Of a stretch of DNA of 64,000 nt, positions 29,074-38,465 are shown piece after piece. Position 1 is the stretch's first letter. Every line of letters begins with the position of its first letter. A program made the translations under genes and the position numbers. This stretch comes from Endobugula sp965214375 (GTDB lineage Bacteria > Pseudomonadota > Gammaproteobacteria > Pseudomonadales > Cellvibrionaceae): positions 806,001-870,000 of the forward strand of contig OZ243947.1 of the NCBI GenBank assembly GCA_965214375.1, in the 5' to 3' direction. The notes below the pieces were generated by a model. It saw nothing but the letters and a program-made list of their open reading frames with translations, made no database searches and was not told where the DNA came from.

Positions 29074-30482
29074 TATTTATTCCTCACGAGGCCCTGCTCA
29101 ATCAATCCTTCCACTGTATGCACAACCTCATCATAAGGTTTCTCTAAAAATTCAACTATCTCTTGTAGATTTCTCGTGCCATCAATTAATGAAATAACGT
29201 TCAACAAAAGATTCAGTTGATCTCTAGAATCAAAGGCCGAATCACTAGAAATGTTTACGGTTTTAGAACTATTGAGTGTTGGATACAAATTTCGTTTTCC
29301 GAGCATCGGCTCTCCACCGGAAATTTCAGATATAAAAGGAGAACAATTCAACTCTAAACATTGTAAAAAAAGAAGTAACTTTTCTATTGAATCTGATACT
29401 GAGTTAATACTCATAAATTCTTTATTATCTAAACTCGTATGATATTGCTTATGCTCACAATAAATAGTCTTAGCTGCTTGCACGATCGGCAAGTTAATTC
29501 CTGGGGAACAAAACTGTCTCTCATCACTACCACCTGTAGGCGTAAATGCTCTTTCAGAAAAAAACAAGTTATCATATTTACAAAAAGACTCTACTAACGA
29601 ATCTATTTCAGTAGGCATACCTAACCAATGACGACGACTATGTTTAAACGATACTTTTTCTAAAGGCCCTCCAAGACAAGTCAATACAATACCAGCAAAA
29701 ATTTGATTCAACTCTTCTTTTTGAGTTGTCGCTAAAAATGCTATAGAGCCTATAGTTTCCGGAATAATTATAAAGCGATATGTATAGTAATTTTCTTTTT
29801 TTGATAATTCTTTGTATAAAGCTACTAAAGCTAATGGCCCAGATAGTTCATTATTAGCCAAACTTGGATGACACAGATAAGAGGTTAAAAGAATTGTTTT
29901 TTCACTCTTGCCTTTAAGCGTAAAGTCGCCATAGCGAAGAAACCCATCAAAAATTTCTGTATCTATCTCTACTTTATATTTTTTATTTTTATTTAAAGAT
30001 TGTTTTTGCTGATCCGAAAGACATAATCCCCAGCGACGAACATAATAACTAGTCACATAAGGAATGGCTTCTGGTAATGAAGGGTCTGAGTATAAATGCG
30101 GCTCAAGATTATCATAATCAATCAGGCCTGAATATGGCTCCGAGAAGTTGAGAACATGTATATTTTTATCTTCGGTACTAAGTATTTTTTCTCCATCTTC
30201 TGTATAGAGTGAGGCGGAATTAAGTTTCCACTCCGGAGGCACTACCCAATCAAACACTTCAGTACCCGACGCAATTTCTTTAATTTCAATTGGCACATGT
30301 TTACTGATAATTTTTAGTGATTGCTCTATTCCCGGACCAGTAATTGATCGCGCTATAGGCCAAAGCTCATCAAACAAAGAGTCTAAATCATAACGATCTG
30401 GTATTTTGTCTTGTTTTCCGAAATCTTTATCTACATCCAAGTACTTACACTCCAACTGCAAAAAATAATCATATTTTCTCAA
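29073..30482 (-). CDS. DUF4910/DUF2172-type aminopeptidase-like protein
   Basis: 469 residues. It contains W-P-I-A-R-S-I-T-G-P-G near residue 41, Y-L-C-H-P-S-L-A-N-N-E-L-S-G near 205, and T-P-T-G-G-S-D-E-R-Q-F-C-S-P near 320. These are signatures of a bacterial M28-like aminopeptidase fold with an inserted DUF2172 region and a C-terminal winged-helix domain (about 405-469). Homologues recur in surface-glycan clusters next to SpsF and NeuB genes; no function is established. The start is a TTG at 30,482 overlapping the stop of the upstream broken SpsF gene. Confidence 0.8.
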   Translation of the reverse strand: MRKYDYFLQLECKYLDVDKDFGKQDKIPDRYDLDSLFDELWPIARSITGPGIEQSLKIISKHVPIEIKEIASGTEVFDWVVPPEWKLNSASLYTEDGEKILSTEDKNIHVLNFSEPYSGLIDYDNLEPHLYSDPSLPEAIPYVTSYYVRRWGLCLSDQQKQSLNKNKKYKVEIDTEIFDGFLRYGDFTLKGKSEKTILLTSYLCHPSLANNELSGPLALVALYKELSKKENYYTYRFIIIPETIGSIAFLATTQKEELNQIFAGIVLTCLGGPLEKVSFKHSRRHWLGMPTEIDSLVESFCKYDNLFFSERAFTPTGGSDERQFCSPGINLPIVQAAKTIYCEHKQYHTSLDNKEFMSINSVSDSIEKLLLFLQCLELNCSPFISEISGGEPMLGKRNLYPTLNSSKTVNISSDSAFDSRDQLNLLLNVISLIDGTRNLQEIVEFLEKPYDEVVHTVEGLIEQGLVRNK

Positions 30483-31211
30483 ATAATATTTAAATTTTTG
30501 TTGTATTCGGCATGAGATATTCGCGCCTTTTTGTTTATTTCCAAAAGTTCTGGTTTATCTCGGAATAAAGCAATCAGAGCATCATAATTAGGCTCTTCAC
30601 CAATACAGCGAAATACCTCTTTAATCAATTCATAATCCTCCACGGTAACACGAACATTATAGTGATGCAATATTTAACAAAGAAAAACGCTCTGGACGGT
30701 GACGAATGAATGGTGTCACATGTTCCAGATCTGCTAATACAATTGCTTCTCGCCAAGTAATCGCCAATGAATCAAAACTTACGACTTCCACATCTAAACC
30801 ATGCGGATAAGTTTTGACCAAGTTATTGGCAGCATAATCAACCTTACTCTCTAAAAATGCTGAAATTGTTTTATCAACAATCGCAGGGTCAACAAGCGGA
30901 TTATCCGATGTTACTCTAATAATCACATCAGCTTTGTGCAAAAGTGCACATTCGTAAAAGCGTGACAATACATTATCTCTATCGCCACAAAAGACATCGA
31001 AGCCATGAACATTCGCCCAAGTAACAATAGCTTGATCTTCATCATCTTGAGTCGTTGCCACCACCACTTTGTTAACATATTGTGAACGTGACAAACGCGC
31101 TACTACGTGTCCCAATACGCAACTATTGCCCAATGGGAGCAATACTTTTTCTGGCAAACGACTAGATGTCATTCGCGCTTGAACAATCGCTACGACATTA
31201 GGACTAGACAT
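30479..31211 (-). pseudogene. SpsF-family cytidylyltransferase with a frameshift
   Basis: The first frame (ATG 31,211) begins V-V-A-I-V-Q-A-R-M-T-S-S-R-L-P-E-K-V, the SpsF/NeuA-type nucleotidyltransferase signature, with R-V-T-S-D-N-P-L-V-D-P near residue 100. It ends at TAA 30,657, while the expected C-terminal domain continues in another frame (H-H-Y-N-V-R-V-T-V-E-D-Y-E-L-I-K) to 30,479. Together they give about 243 residues, the normal SpsF size. The break lies at about 30,660-30,672, an AT-rich stretch but not a long homopolymer. The ATG overlaps the upstream GT2 stop by 8 bases. Product of the intact form would be a CMP-sugar; a sequencing error cannot be excluded. Confidence 0.75.
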
Positions 31212-31881
31212 TTTTTGAAAATAACCCAAACACACTTATGGCTTTATAAAAGGCACGCACGATACGCAGCTCTCCTTTAAGAGAAGCGCCGTAACGAGAC
31301 GCAACAAGTCGTTTTTCTACATGTATTTTCTGTTCAGTAACAGTGCACCCTCCATCAATCATACGAAAAGCCAGCTGCATACCAACGAGATTTTCAGTAT
31401 CAAATGGAAGAAACGAAGTCGCACTTGATGCCATATACAGTTTTAAACCGCAAAGAGGATCACTCACATTAAAGCGATAACGACCAAACCATGCCAATAG
31501 CGATTCCGTATGACGGTTACGGTAGTCACGGACACCAATAACTAAATCAGCCCGTGTTTCACGTTGTCGCTCCACAAAACGAACAATATCGAGTGCATCA
31601 AACTGTGCGTCACCGTCAAAGGTTACAATACACTCAAAACCTCGTTGCAAAGCTTCATCGAAACCACTACCTAAAGCGGTTTCATATCCTCGGTTATGAG
31701 TATGTTGTACGACAATAGCACCCGATTCAGATGCCTTCTCCGAAGACTTATCTGATGACCCATCATCGACAACAATAGCGGTCAACCCTAATTCCACAAG
31801 GGACTGAACTACTATTTGAATTGTTGCCTCTTCATTAAGTACAGGAATGACAACAGCAACATTATACTCAGTCAACATCAT
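31204..31881 (-). CDS. Family 2 glycosyltransferase (DPM1-like, short)
   Basis: 225 residues. N-terminal V-V-I-P-V-L-N-E-E-A-T-I, then V-D-D-G-S-S-D-K-S near residue 38, T-F-D-G-D-A-Q near 87 with the metal-binding acids, and C-G-L-K-L-Y near 140. There is no C-terminal membrane domain, unlike the GtrB-like protein. It probably adds a sugar to a lipid or glycan acceptor. It starts inside the end of the NeuB gene (about 14 bases overlap). Confidence 0.86.
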   Translation of the reverse strand: MMLTEYNVAVVIPVLNEEATIQIVVQSLVELGLTAIVVDDGSSDKSSEKASESGAIVVQHTHNRGYETALGSGFDEALQRGFECIVTFDGDAQFDALDIVRFVERQRETRADLVIGVRDYRNRHTESLLAWFGRYRFNVSDPLCGLKLYMASSATSFLPFDTENLVGMQLAFRMIDGGCTVTEQKIHVEKRLVASRYGASLKGELRIVRAFYKAISVFGLFSKNV

Positions 31882-32941
31882 TGACTACAAAATGTTCGCC
31901 TTTAGGCTTACCCACTCTTAATGTACGCCCTATCAACATATCTATATCATAGGGCATAACGGCTTCAAATGGTGCTGGACGAAGTGATTCCATATGCTCT
32001 TCAGTAAGAATCGTACCTGCAGGTAAATCATCTTTTGCTCGGACACAACGACGTTGTAACACGACCGTTTGCTTTTCATTATCAGCAACAAATTTTTGCG
32101 TAGAACCTAAAGCCAGTTCTAACTCACGCGTCCTATCAACCATCTCACGCCAACTAGAAGGATCCATAGAAAACGCATGATCGGGACCTTCACGAGCTAT
32201 ATCATCGGTAAAGTGTTTTTCTATCATTCTAGCACCCAATGCAACGGCACCTAATACTGTTGCATGACCTGGGGTATGATCAGATAAACCCAAAACAACA
32301 TCAGGCCACATGAGAGAATAGGTCTTTAATACATTTAAATGAATATGTTTAAAGTTAGCCAAATCACCCGTATAGTTAGTATTGCATTGCATCAAGCAAA
32401 GAGGCTGATTATCTGCCATTAAAATATTCATTGCTCTAACAACATCTTCAATCATCGAGGCGCCTGTTGCTAGTAATATTGGACGTTTCGAATGTGCAAT
32501 TTTTTCTAAAATTCCACTCCAAGTAATATCGCCAGAACCAATTTTATGTGCAGGAACATTGTGTTCATTTAGCAGTGACACTGCATCAAAGTCATACGGT
32601 GCTGAAAAAAAATGAATGCCTGCATCTTGGCAAGTTTGCTGAAGTTCAGATGTCCAGTCACGGGGCACAACAGCATCTTGATATACCTCAAAAACAGATT
32701 TATTCCATTTTGCCTGATGAGATTGTTGCGTTTGCAATGCACGAAACCCCTGATCAGAAACAATATTCTCTGCCTTAAAGTGTTGAAACTTAGCAGCATC
32801 AGCACCTGCTTCTGCAGCTTGATAGATTAGTGCTTTAGCACGTTCCAAATCACCGTCGTGATTAGCAGCGATATCGGCAATAAAATAAGTAGGGTTATCT
32901 CCCCCCACCTCTTGTTCACCCAATGTAAAAGTAACACTCAT
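31868..32941 (-). CDS. NeuB-family nonulosonate synthase (second intact copy)
   Basis: 357 residues. Motifs: Y-F-I-A-D-I-A-A-N-H-D-G near residue 19, D-A-A-K-F-Q-H near 48, H-K-I-G-S-G-D near 135, L-S-D-H-T-P-G near 222 and I-E-K-H-F-T near 245, plus a C-terminal SAF domain ending in L-I-G-R-T-L. These assign it to the PEP-dependent NeuB/LegI/PseI family. The I-A-D-I-A-A-N-H start differs from the usual A-E-I-G-x-N-H, placing it in a divergent subgroup. It is followed by a GT2 and an SpsF-type gene. Confidence 0.92.
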   Translation of the reverse strand: MSVTFTLGEQEVGGDNPTYFIADIAANHDGDLERAKALIYQAAEAGADAAKFQHFKAENIVSDQGFRALQTQQSHQAKWNKSVFEVYQDAVVPRDWTSELQQTCQDAGIHFFSAPYDFDAVSLLNEHNVPAHKIGSGDITWSGILEKIAHSKRPILLATGASMIEDVVRAMNILMADNQPLCLMQCNTNYTGDLANFKHIHLNVLKTYSLMWPDVVLGLSDHTPGHATVLGAVALGARMIEKHFTDDIAREGPDHAFSMDPSSWREMVDRTRELELALGSTQKFVADNEKQTVVLQRRCVRAKDDLPAGTILTEEHMESLRPAPFEAVMPYDIDMLIGRTLRVGKPKGEHFVVNDVD

Positions 32942-32992
32942 TATTATTTCTCCGTCACCATTACATGGTTGTTTACAGAAAGTATTTTCAAA

Positions 32993-33943
32993 TTATTTAG
33001 GGAAAGATGGCATGTCTTGCACATAAGCCAGCAAAGAATCATGCCATGAACTTCTCCATGACAATTTTTCATACAAACGACTAACATCTACAACACTAAA
33101 ATGTGGCCGAATAGTCGACATTTCATTAAAACTACTATTCACGCGATTTAATTTTGTTTTTATATCTAAAGCAACACACACAGACTCAACAAAATCATAT
33201 TTATTACATGCATCCACACTGCCAACATTAAAAACCCCTTCTGCTCTGTGTGTAAGCATTTTATATATTACATCAACAAGGTCAGAGGCAGATAACGGAT
33301 TGAAATAGATATTCTCCCAACCATCCATTTCACGACCTTGCGAAGCATTATCAATAATCCACCACAGTAAGCTTTTGGTTGAATTTGGATTAATCCCATA
33401 AAATGCTGTGCGTAAAACACTAACAGGTCCCTTGTGCTTTAAAGCTTCAAGTTCACCGAGATATTTTGTTGCAGCGTATACCGATAAAGGATTGATGGGA
33501 TCGTCCTCTTTCCAAGGACGATCGTTTTGAACAGTAGCCGACTGTCCTGGCAAGCATCCATAAACGCTATCTGAAGATATTTGAATAAAATGGCAGTCTG
33601 ATAAACCAACATCACTTAATGTATCAACTATTTTCTTGACAAGCTCAACATTCAAGTAATGTGCTTTATCTGGTTGCTGTTGGCAACCATCCACTGTAAC
33701 AAGTGCAATAGTATTAATAATAACATCTGGACGAAATGTATTGAGCATTTCATATAATGTAGAATCTTTTGACTCAGCATCAAAATAGATTTCAGATGCT
33801 GACTTGGGAGCATTGGAACACACCGTTCCCAAAACTTCATGATATTGCTTTAATTCTTGAACACAGTGATAGCCTAAAAGACCACTGGCACCTAGTACCA
33901 AAACGCGGCTTTTGGGCTGTAACCCCAACATGGATTTAGACAT
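32993..33943 (-). CDS. RmlD-like NAD(P)-dependent sugar reductase (SDR)
   Basis: 316 residues. Dinucleotide motif L-G-A-S-G-L-L-G-Y-H near residue 18 and catalytic Y-A-A-T-K near 152, in the layout of dTDP-4-dehydrorhamnose reductases. The context of NeuB, SpsF and formyltransferase genes suggests it reduces a keto sugar of the same glycan pathway rather than making rhamnose; no RmlA-B-C set is adjacent. The start overlaps the upstream methyltransferase stop by 8 bases. Confidence 0.85.
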   Translation of the reverse strand: MSKSMLGLQPKSRVLVLGASGLLGYHCVQELKQYHEVLGTVCSNAPKSASEIYFDAESKDSTLYEMLNTFRPDVIINTIALVTVDGCQQQPDKAHYLNVELVKKIVDTLSDVGLSDCHFIQISSDSVYGCLPGQSATVQNDRPWKEDDPINPLSVYAATKYLGELEALKHKGPVSVLRTAFYGINPNSTKSLLWWIIDNASQGREMDGWENIYFNPLSASDLVDVIYKMLTHRAEGVFNVGSVDACNKYDFVESVCVALDIKTKLNRVNSSFNEMSTIRPHFSVVDVSRLYEKLSWRSSWHDSLLAYVQDMPSFPK

Positions 33944-34865
33944 CTTTTTTCAACGTGGCATGCGCTGCTAATAAATCACCTAGACCAGCTTCTTGTAGAC
34001 GAGTACGATACAAATCGTCCATTTCTTCTAAAATAGCGGCCACATTTTCTTTCTCATTACGCCAGCCATTAGGTAAAACAACAGACGTCATATAATTTGC
34101 ATTAGGTTGACCTGTACCATTATGCATCCAATGTAAATGGTTAGTGAATGACGCTTGCTGATATGTTGTAGTTTCTACATTAAATCCTGCATCAGTTAAC
34201 GCTTTACTTAATGATGCCGCACTAAAATAATAAAGATGGATAGCACGATAATAGAAATCTTGAAACGATGTAACATCATAGCTATTAAGTAACACGTTTT
34301 TACGATGCGGCACTTCAATAAATAAATGAGTATCTTCATGCATATACTCTTTAAGTTGTTGCAAAAAGTCACCTACTAAGGGGACGTGTTCGAGTACTGC
34401 AAACATACAGATAACATCATACTTACGTGGAGGAACAAGTTCTCCAACCATTTCGTCGTAACAGGTAAAACCCATCGACCTAACTTTTTCTACCTGTGGA
34501 GGAGACATCTCTATACCTTCAGCTATTGCAACATCATTGCGAATCCTATCTAAAAACAATCCATCACCACAACCAACCTCTAATAATGAAGTGGACTTAT
34601 TTAAATAGGGCTTCATGCGCTTATAACGCACATCGTATTCATTAAATTTTAAGTCAACATTTTCAGTTTCTACTGCATTATGAGTGAAAATATATTTATC
34701 ACCTTCGTAAAGAGACTTCACATATTCAACATCATCCCAAGTATTAAGAAACTCCAAATCACAATCACCACATTCATAAACCGTAGTAGAATCTTCCTCT
34801 GAGAGTCGCTGTCGAATAATTTTATTATCAGTTTTAGGACAAAGAGGACATTTACAAATTGACAT
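33936..34865 (-). CDS. Class I SAM methyltransferase with N-terminal zinc-binding cysteines
   Basis: 309 residues. Two pairs of cysteines at the N-terminus (C-K-C-P-L-C near 4-9, C-G-D-C near 32-35) suggest a small zinc site. The SAM motif is L-L-E-V-G-C-G-D-G near residue 95 and the downstream C-M-F-A-V-L-E-H-V near 150 matches Methyltransf_23. It resembles C-methyltransferases of sugar pathways in layout (zinc site plus methyltransferase), but the C-terminal domain is short. Located between the 617-residue protein and the RmlD-like reductase. Confidence 0.83.
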   Translation of the reverse strand: MSICKCPLCPKTDNKIIRQRLSEEDSTTVYECGDCDLEFLNTWDDVEYVKSLYEGDKYIFTHNAVETENVDLKFNEYDVRYKRMKPYLNKSTSLLEVGCGDGLFLDRIRNDVAIAEGIEMSPPQVEKVRSMGFTCYDEMVGELVPPRKYDVICMFAVLEHVPLVGDFLQQLKEYMHEDTHLFIEVPHRKNVLLNSYDVTSFQDFYYRAIHLYYFSAASLSKALTDAGFNVETTTYQQASFTNHLHWMHNGTGQPNANYMTSVVLPNGWRNEKENVAAILEEMDDLYRTRLQEAGLGDLLAAHATLKKDV

Positions 34866-34895
34866 AATTTAACTCCAATTTTTTTAATTATTAAT

Positions 34896-36749
34896 TTACA
34901 CCGAAGCCAAAGTTTTAGCTAATACTGAACGTATTCGCATCATACATTGACCATCGGCAGCCCCTAAAAATTGCTCATGAATTCGTTGCCATAATAATTT
35001 ATCTGGCCATATTCCTTCTCGCGCAGAATTAATCGCATTCGCAATTTCTTCTACCCTGTAAGCAACTAATGAGCGGTCGAACTGCTCAACCTTAGAAGCA
35101 TACATTCCTGTATCGGTATAAAGTATTGCAGGCATCCTAGCAGCAAGGGCTTCCGCCACCGCATCAGAATAAAAACAACCAATAACCATATCGCAAACTA
35201 TTGACCAACAATAACTTTGCTGCCAATTCGGTTCTAACTCTTCAGCTAATATACAATTTTCAAAATTAGTTAACTGTTTAACTTGTGTTTGAAACAAATC
35301 AGGTGCTTGAGCCAAACGCCGAGGCAAAAGAATAAAAGAAACATCCGAATATGATTCGACTAAATTAGCAAAACCTTCCATCCATTGGTTGGTTGTGTTT
35401 AAGTCAAACATATAGGCTTGCGGTACTGGCAAATGTAAAGCGACAATCCAGTTTTTCTGCAAACCCTGCCTAATAACTTGAGCCTTTTGGTTTATAGAAT
35501 CTATTTGTCGTGCTTGTATAGATAAGTCACTCCGCCACACTCCCATTGTCTGTAGAGATGTAAAAGAGTTTGACCATGTTGGGAAAAAATGCGCTGGGAA
35601 CCAAGATGAATAAACAAAAAATGTGTCAAAAGAAATAATTGAACGCTGTGGGATATAGCCATCGCCACCTAAAGCAGAATGACAAATACCCGCATAATGA
35701 ATATCTGTATCTTTACATGCCGCACCTACCGCATGATGACGATGAGAGTAGTCCATACGTGATAGATAAGTGGTTGGACGCAATTCAGTAAAACTCAAAG
35801 ATGCCAAAAAACGATCTCGACAATACGCTAAAACATAATAATTTTTTAAACAGCTAACTTTTATACTGCTTACAAATAGCAGATTACATGCGACAACCCA
35901 ATGACGAAGTAGTAGTTTAAGCGCAACAGAAGGTGCAATAAGTACGCGTCTTCCACGCCAGCCAAAAACACGAAAACGTTTTGCTGATTGATTCTCAACC
36001 TTTAATTTTTGTTCATTTAAAGACCAACCATAACCCAACAGAGCCACACCATAAAAAGGTGATGACACATCGTCTTCCACAAGAAATCCGTCATGGTAAT
36101 TAACGCGATCTATTTCACCTGCCGATTGCTGTGTGATACCAAAAATATGGTCAACAGCAACACCAGAATAATTCTCTGTTTTTATGCCTCTTTTCCAATT
36201 GCAATGTTGTAATAATAGGCGAAGAAACAATAGCGGTATAACCCAAACTATTAAAGCACCCAAAAAAATAGCTAGCAATCGCGAAGAATTCAGCCAACCA
36301 AGAAAATCTCCTGTTTGTTGCACCCATATATTTCCACTCACTTCTTGCATGAGTTTTCGGCGCACTTTTTTTAAATAAGCTAAACGAGCGATCGTTTCTG
36401 TTTGTCTATGGCCAGTATAACCTGCGAAGTAACGCTCCTCCCCAGGTTTTTTTCTCTGACACCTATAATTAAACTCTAGAAAACGGACAGAAAGCCGATT
36501 AGCTTGCCAGCGTGATTGATCAAAATCATATAATGCACAGCGTTTAATTTTACTTTCTAAACCCCACCCTCTTAGCTTATCTATAAACATCTCAATGTGA
36601 GGTGCTTGAGAACGCGCTTCCATGACACTGTTATCCAGCACAGTAATTGAGGCCGCGCAACGATAAAGTGGAAAATAAATCCACGGCCATCTAGGCAGGG
36701 TATTAATAATGACATGAATCGGCTTAAATAAATTTAGCACTATCACCAA
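34896..36749 (-). CDS. Unrecognised large protein with a central membrane segment
   Basis: Up to 617 residues; no named family is recognised. The N-terminal 150 residues are basic and include W-P-W-I-Y-F-P-L. A hydrophobic segment occurs around residues 155-185. The C-terminal 200 residues alternate in Rossmann fashion with V-A-L-H-L-P-V-P-Q, I-L-L-P-R-R-L and M-V-I-G-C-F-Y-S-D-A-V-A-E-A-L, resembling the donor half of GT-B enzymes. The start is unclear: a TTG at 36,749 and GTG codons just after it are available. It lies between an oxidoreductase and a methyltransferase gene, so a glycosyltransferase role is likely but unproven. Confidence 0.5.
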   Translation of the reverse strand: MVIVLNLFKPIHVIINTLPRWPWIYFPLYRCAASITVLDNSVMEARSQAPHIEMFIDKLRGWGLESKIKRCALYDFDQSRWQANRLSVRFLEFNYRCQRKKPGEERYFAGYTGHRQTETIARLAYLKKVRRKLMQEVSGNIWVQQTGDFLGWLNSSRLLAIFLGALIVWVIPLLFLRLLLQHCNWKRGIKTENYSGVAVDHIFGITQQSAGEIDRVNYHDGFLVEDDVSSPFYGVALLGYGWSLNEQKLKVENQSAKRFRVFGWRGRRVLIAPSVALKLLLRHWVVACNLLFVSSIKVSCLKNYYVLAYCRDRFLASLSFTELRPTTYLSRMDYSHRHHAVGAACKDTDIHYAGICHSALGGDGYIPQRSIISFDTFFVYSSWFPAHFFPTWSNSFTSLQTMGVWRSDLSIQARQIDSINQKAQVIRQGLQKNWIVALHLPVPQAYMFDLNTTNQWMEGFANLVESYSDVSFILLPRRLAQAPDLFQTQVKQLTNFENCILAEELEPNWQQSYCWSIVCDMVIGCFYSDAVAEALAARMPAILYTDTGMYASKVEQFDRSLVAYRVEEIANAINSAREGIWPDKLLWQRIHEQFLGAADGQCMMRIRSVLAKTLASV

Positions 36750-36760
36750 CCGTAATTACA

Positions 36761-37705
36761 TTAAAAAACAATCGCACGACCTATCGATTGGCTACATAAA
36801 TCAAGTGTCTGATTAATAGCTAATTCATTAGCTAGATTTGGCATCGGCTTTCCTTGTAAAGCCATCGCCAATCCCGCTTCCATGAAAGTGGCATAAGAAG
36901 AATCATGTTGATACTGTCGAGCAAGGTTTAGATACCCTGGGTAATATTTACCTTCTACAACATTATCAAAAATAATTTTTTGGCCTCCATCTAAAATACG
37001 AATACGACCACATGTTCCAATAATATCTAACTCAAATAATTCAAATGCATCGCAATCAAAACTTTTTAAATAAACTTTTATGTCGTCTATTGTTAGTACT
37101 GCATCTAACATTGGAAATTGTTCATCTGGTATTTCTTTAATTGGAGTAACATGAGTCACATCACCAAATAACCAGTGCAAAACATCAATTAGATGACTAC
37201 CGTTATGACGCAAGCCCTTAGTATAGAATGCATTAACATGTTGAATTTTTCCTAAATCAGGAAGAGATGATTTTACTTTTTGGAAGCCCGCATCATAACG
37301 ACGAAAATAATTAACCCAAACCTGACTATTGGACTTGGCAACTAACGCCCTCATTTCATTTAATTCTTCACTATTAGGTGCTGCTGGCTTTTCCAACCAA
37401 ATATATGGAACACCGGCCTGCAAAGCTTGCTCGAGCAATGCTTTGTGTGAATCTACCTGGGTACAAATACTTACCAAATCGGGCTGTATTTTTTTCAATA
37501 AATCAGAAAATGAAGTGCCAAATACATCTACCCCCCATGTCGAGGCAAATGCTTGAGCAGTATCAGTAGATAGGTCGCAAACTCCCGCCAAATGGCATTC
37601 GGCATTACGTATAAGGGCTTTAGCATGCGTTCTTATCAAGGGGGAATCAGGAGTATCGTAACCACCTGCAATTGCACCACATCCCACTATTAGACATTGA
37701 TACAT
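36761..37705 (-). CDS. Gfo/Idh/MocA-family oxidoreductase
   Basis: 314 residues. N-terminal V-G-C-G-A-I-A-G-G-Y is the NAD-binding motif, and W-L-E-K-P-A-A-P near residue 98 carries the family E-K-P. The C-terminal half is the beta-sheet substrate domain. Members oxidise or reduce sugar derivatives with NAD(P). Its place right after an SpsF-type gene, with PseC before that, suggests it acts on a nonulosonate or its precursor; the substrate is not known. Confidence 0.87.
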   Translation of the reverse strand: MYQCLIVGCGAIAGGYDTPDSPLIRTHAKALIRNAECHLAGVCDLSTDTAQAFASTWGVDVFGTSFSDLLKKIQPDLVSICTQVDSHKALLEQALQAGVPYIWLEKPAAPNSEELNEMRALVAKSNSQVWVNYFRRYDAGFQKVKSSLPDLGKIQHVNAFYTKGLRHNGSHLIDVLHWLFGDVTHVTPIKEIPDEQFPMLDAVLTIDDIKVYLKSFDCDAFELFELDIIGTCGRIRILDGGQKIIFDNVVEGKYYPGYLNLARQYQHDSSYATFMEAGLAMALQGKPMPNLANELAINQTLDLCSQSIGRAIVF

Positions 37706-37712
37706 ATCGAAG

Positions 37713-38465
37713 CTAACACTCGCTCAGTGTTTTCTGGCGAACATTCTCGTTTATATCACTAAGTTCAGGATTTTCTTTTAACCATTGCATCAACTCATGG
37801 GCAGTAAAACTGTCATAACGATCACCAAAATGCCCCATAACGGCTTTAAGAAACTCCAAATCAGCGGGTTCATCCAAAGTCCAACGTAGATCAGGATAAT
37901 GTAGTTCTTTTGGTGCCAAAACATTTTTGACACGGTAACGTGCACTACCTTCTCCAACATAGATATATGTCGAACCGTGAACACGATGTGTTGGATCCTG
38001 ACAAAGAGAAGCTGCTTCTTCTAATACAGCCACTGGAAATACTCGACAATCCATCCCAATAGGATAACTGCGTTCTATTTCATTACTCACAAAATCAAAA
38101 CTACCATTTGCCTGTTTAAACACAGAAACAACTTCATCAACAATGCTCGGGTCAATAATTGGACAGTCTCCGGTTGTCTGAACCTGTAATTCACCATCAA
38201 CAGATTTTGCCGCACCTAATATGCGCGACATCACATCATCTTCACTACCACGAAACACATGCACGCCTACTTCTTGAGCGAAATCAACAATAGCTTCATC
38301 ATTTGCATGCGTTGTTGTTGCAATAACGATATCATCTATCTGCTCACATCGTTGTAAACGACGTACCTGACACTCTAAACTACGTACACCGCCGATATGC
38401 ATTAACACTTTACCCGGCAAGCGTTTTGATCCCATACGAGCTTCAATCGTTGCAACGGTTCTCAT
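37713..38465 (-). CDS. SpsF-family cytidylyltransferase (intact copy)
   Basis: 250 residues. Begins V-A-T-I-E-A-R-M-G-S-K-R-L-P-G-K-V-L, the nucleotide-binding signature, with Q-T-T-G-D-C-P-I-I-D-P near residue 97 for metal binding and R-W-T-L-D-E-P near 204, a typical SpsF motif. It would activate a sugar (often a nonulosonate) to a CMP- or other NDP-form. It is the only intact SpsF-type gene in the cluster. The ATG overlaps the PseC-like stop by one base (TAATG). Confidence 0.9.
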   Translation of the reverse strand: MRTVATIEARMGSKRLPGKVLMHIGGVRSLECQVRRLQRCEQIDDIVIATTTHANDEAIVDFAQEVGVHVFRGSEDDVMSRILGAAKSVDGELQVQTTGDCPIIDPSIVDEVVSVFKQANGSFDFVSNEIERSYPIGMDCRVFPVAVLEEAASLCQDPTHRVHGSTYIYVGEGSARYRVKNVLAPKELHYPDLRWTLDEPADLEFLKAVMGHFGDRYDSFTAHELMQWLKENPELSDINENVRQKTLSEC

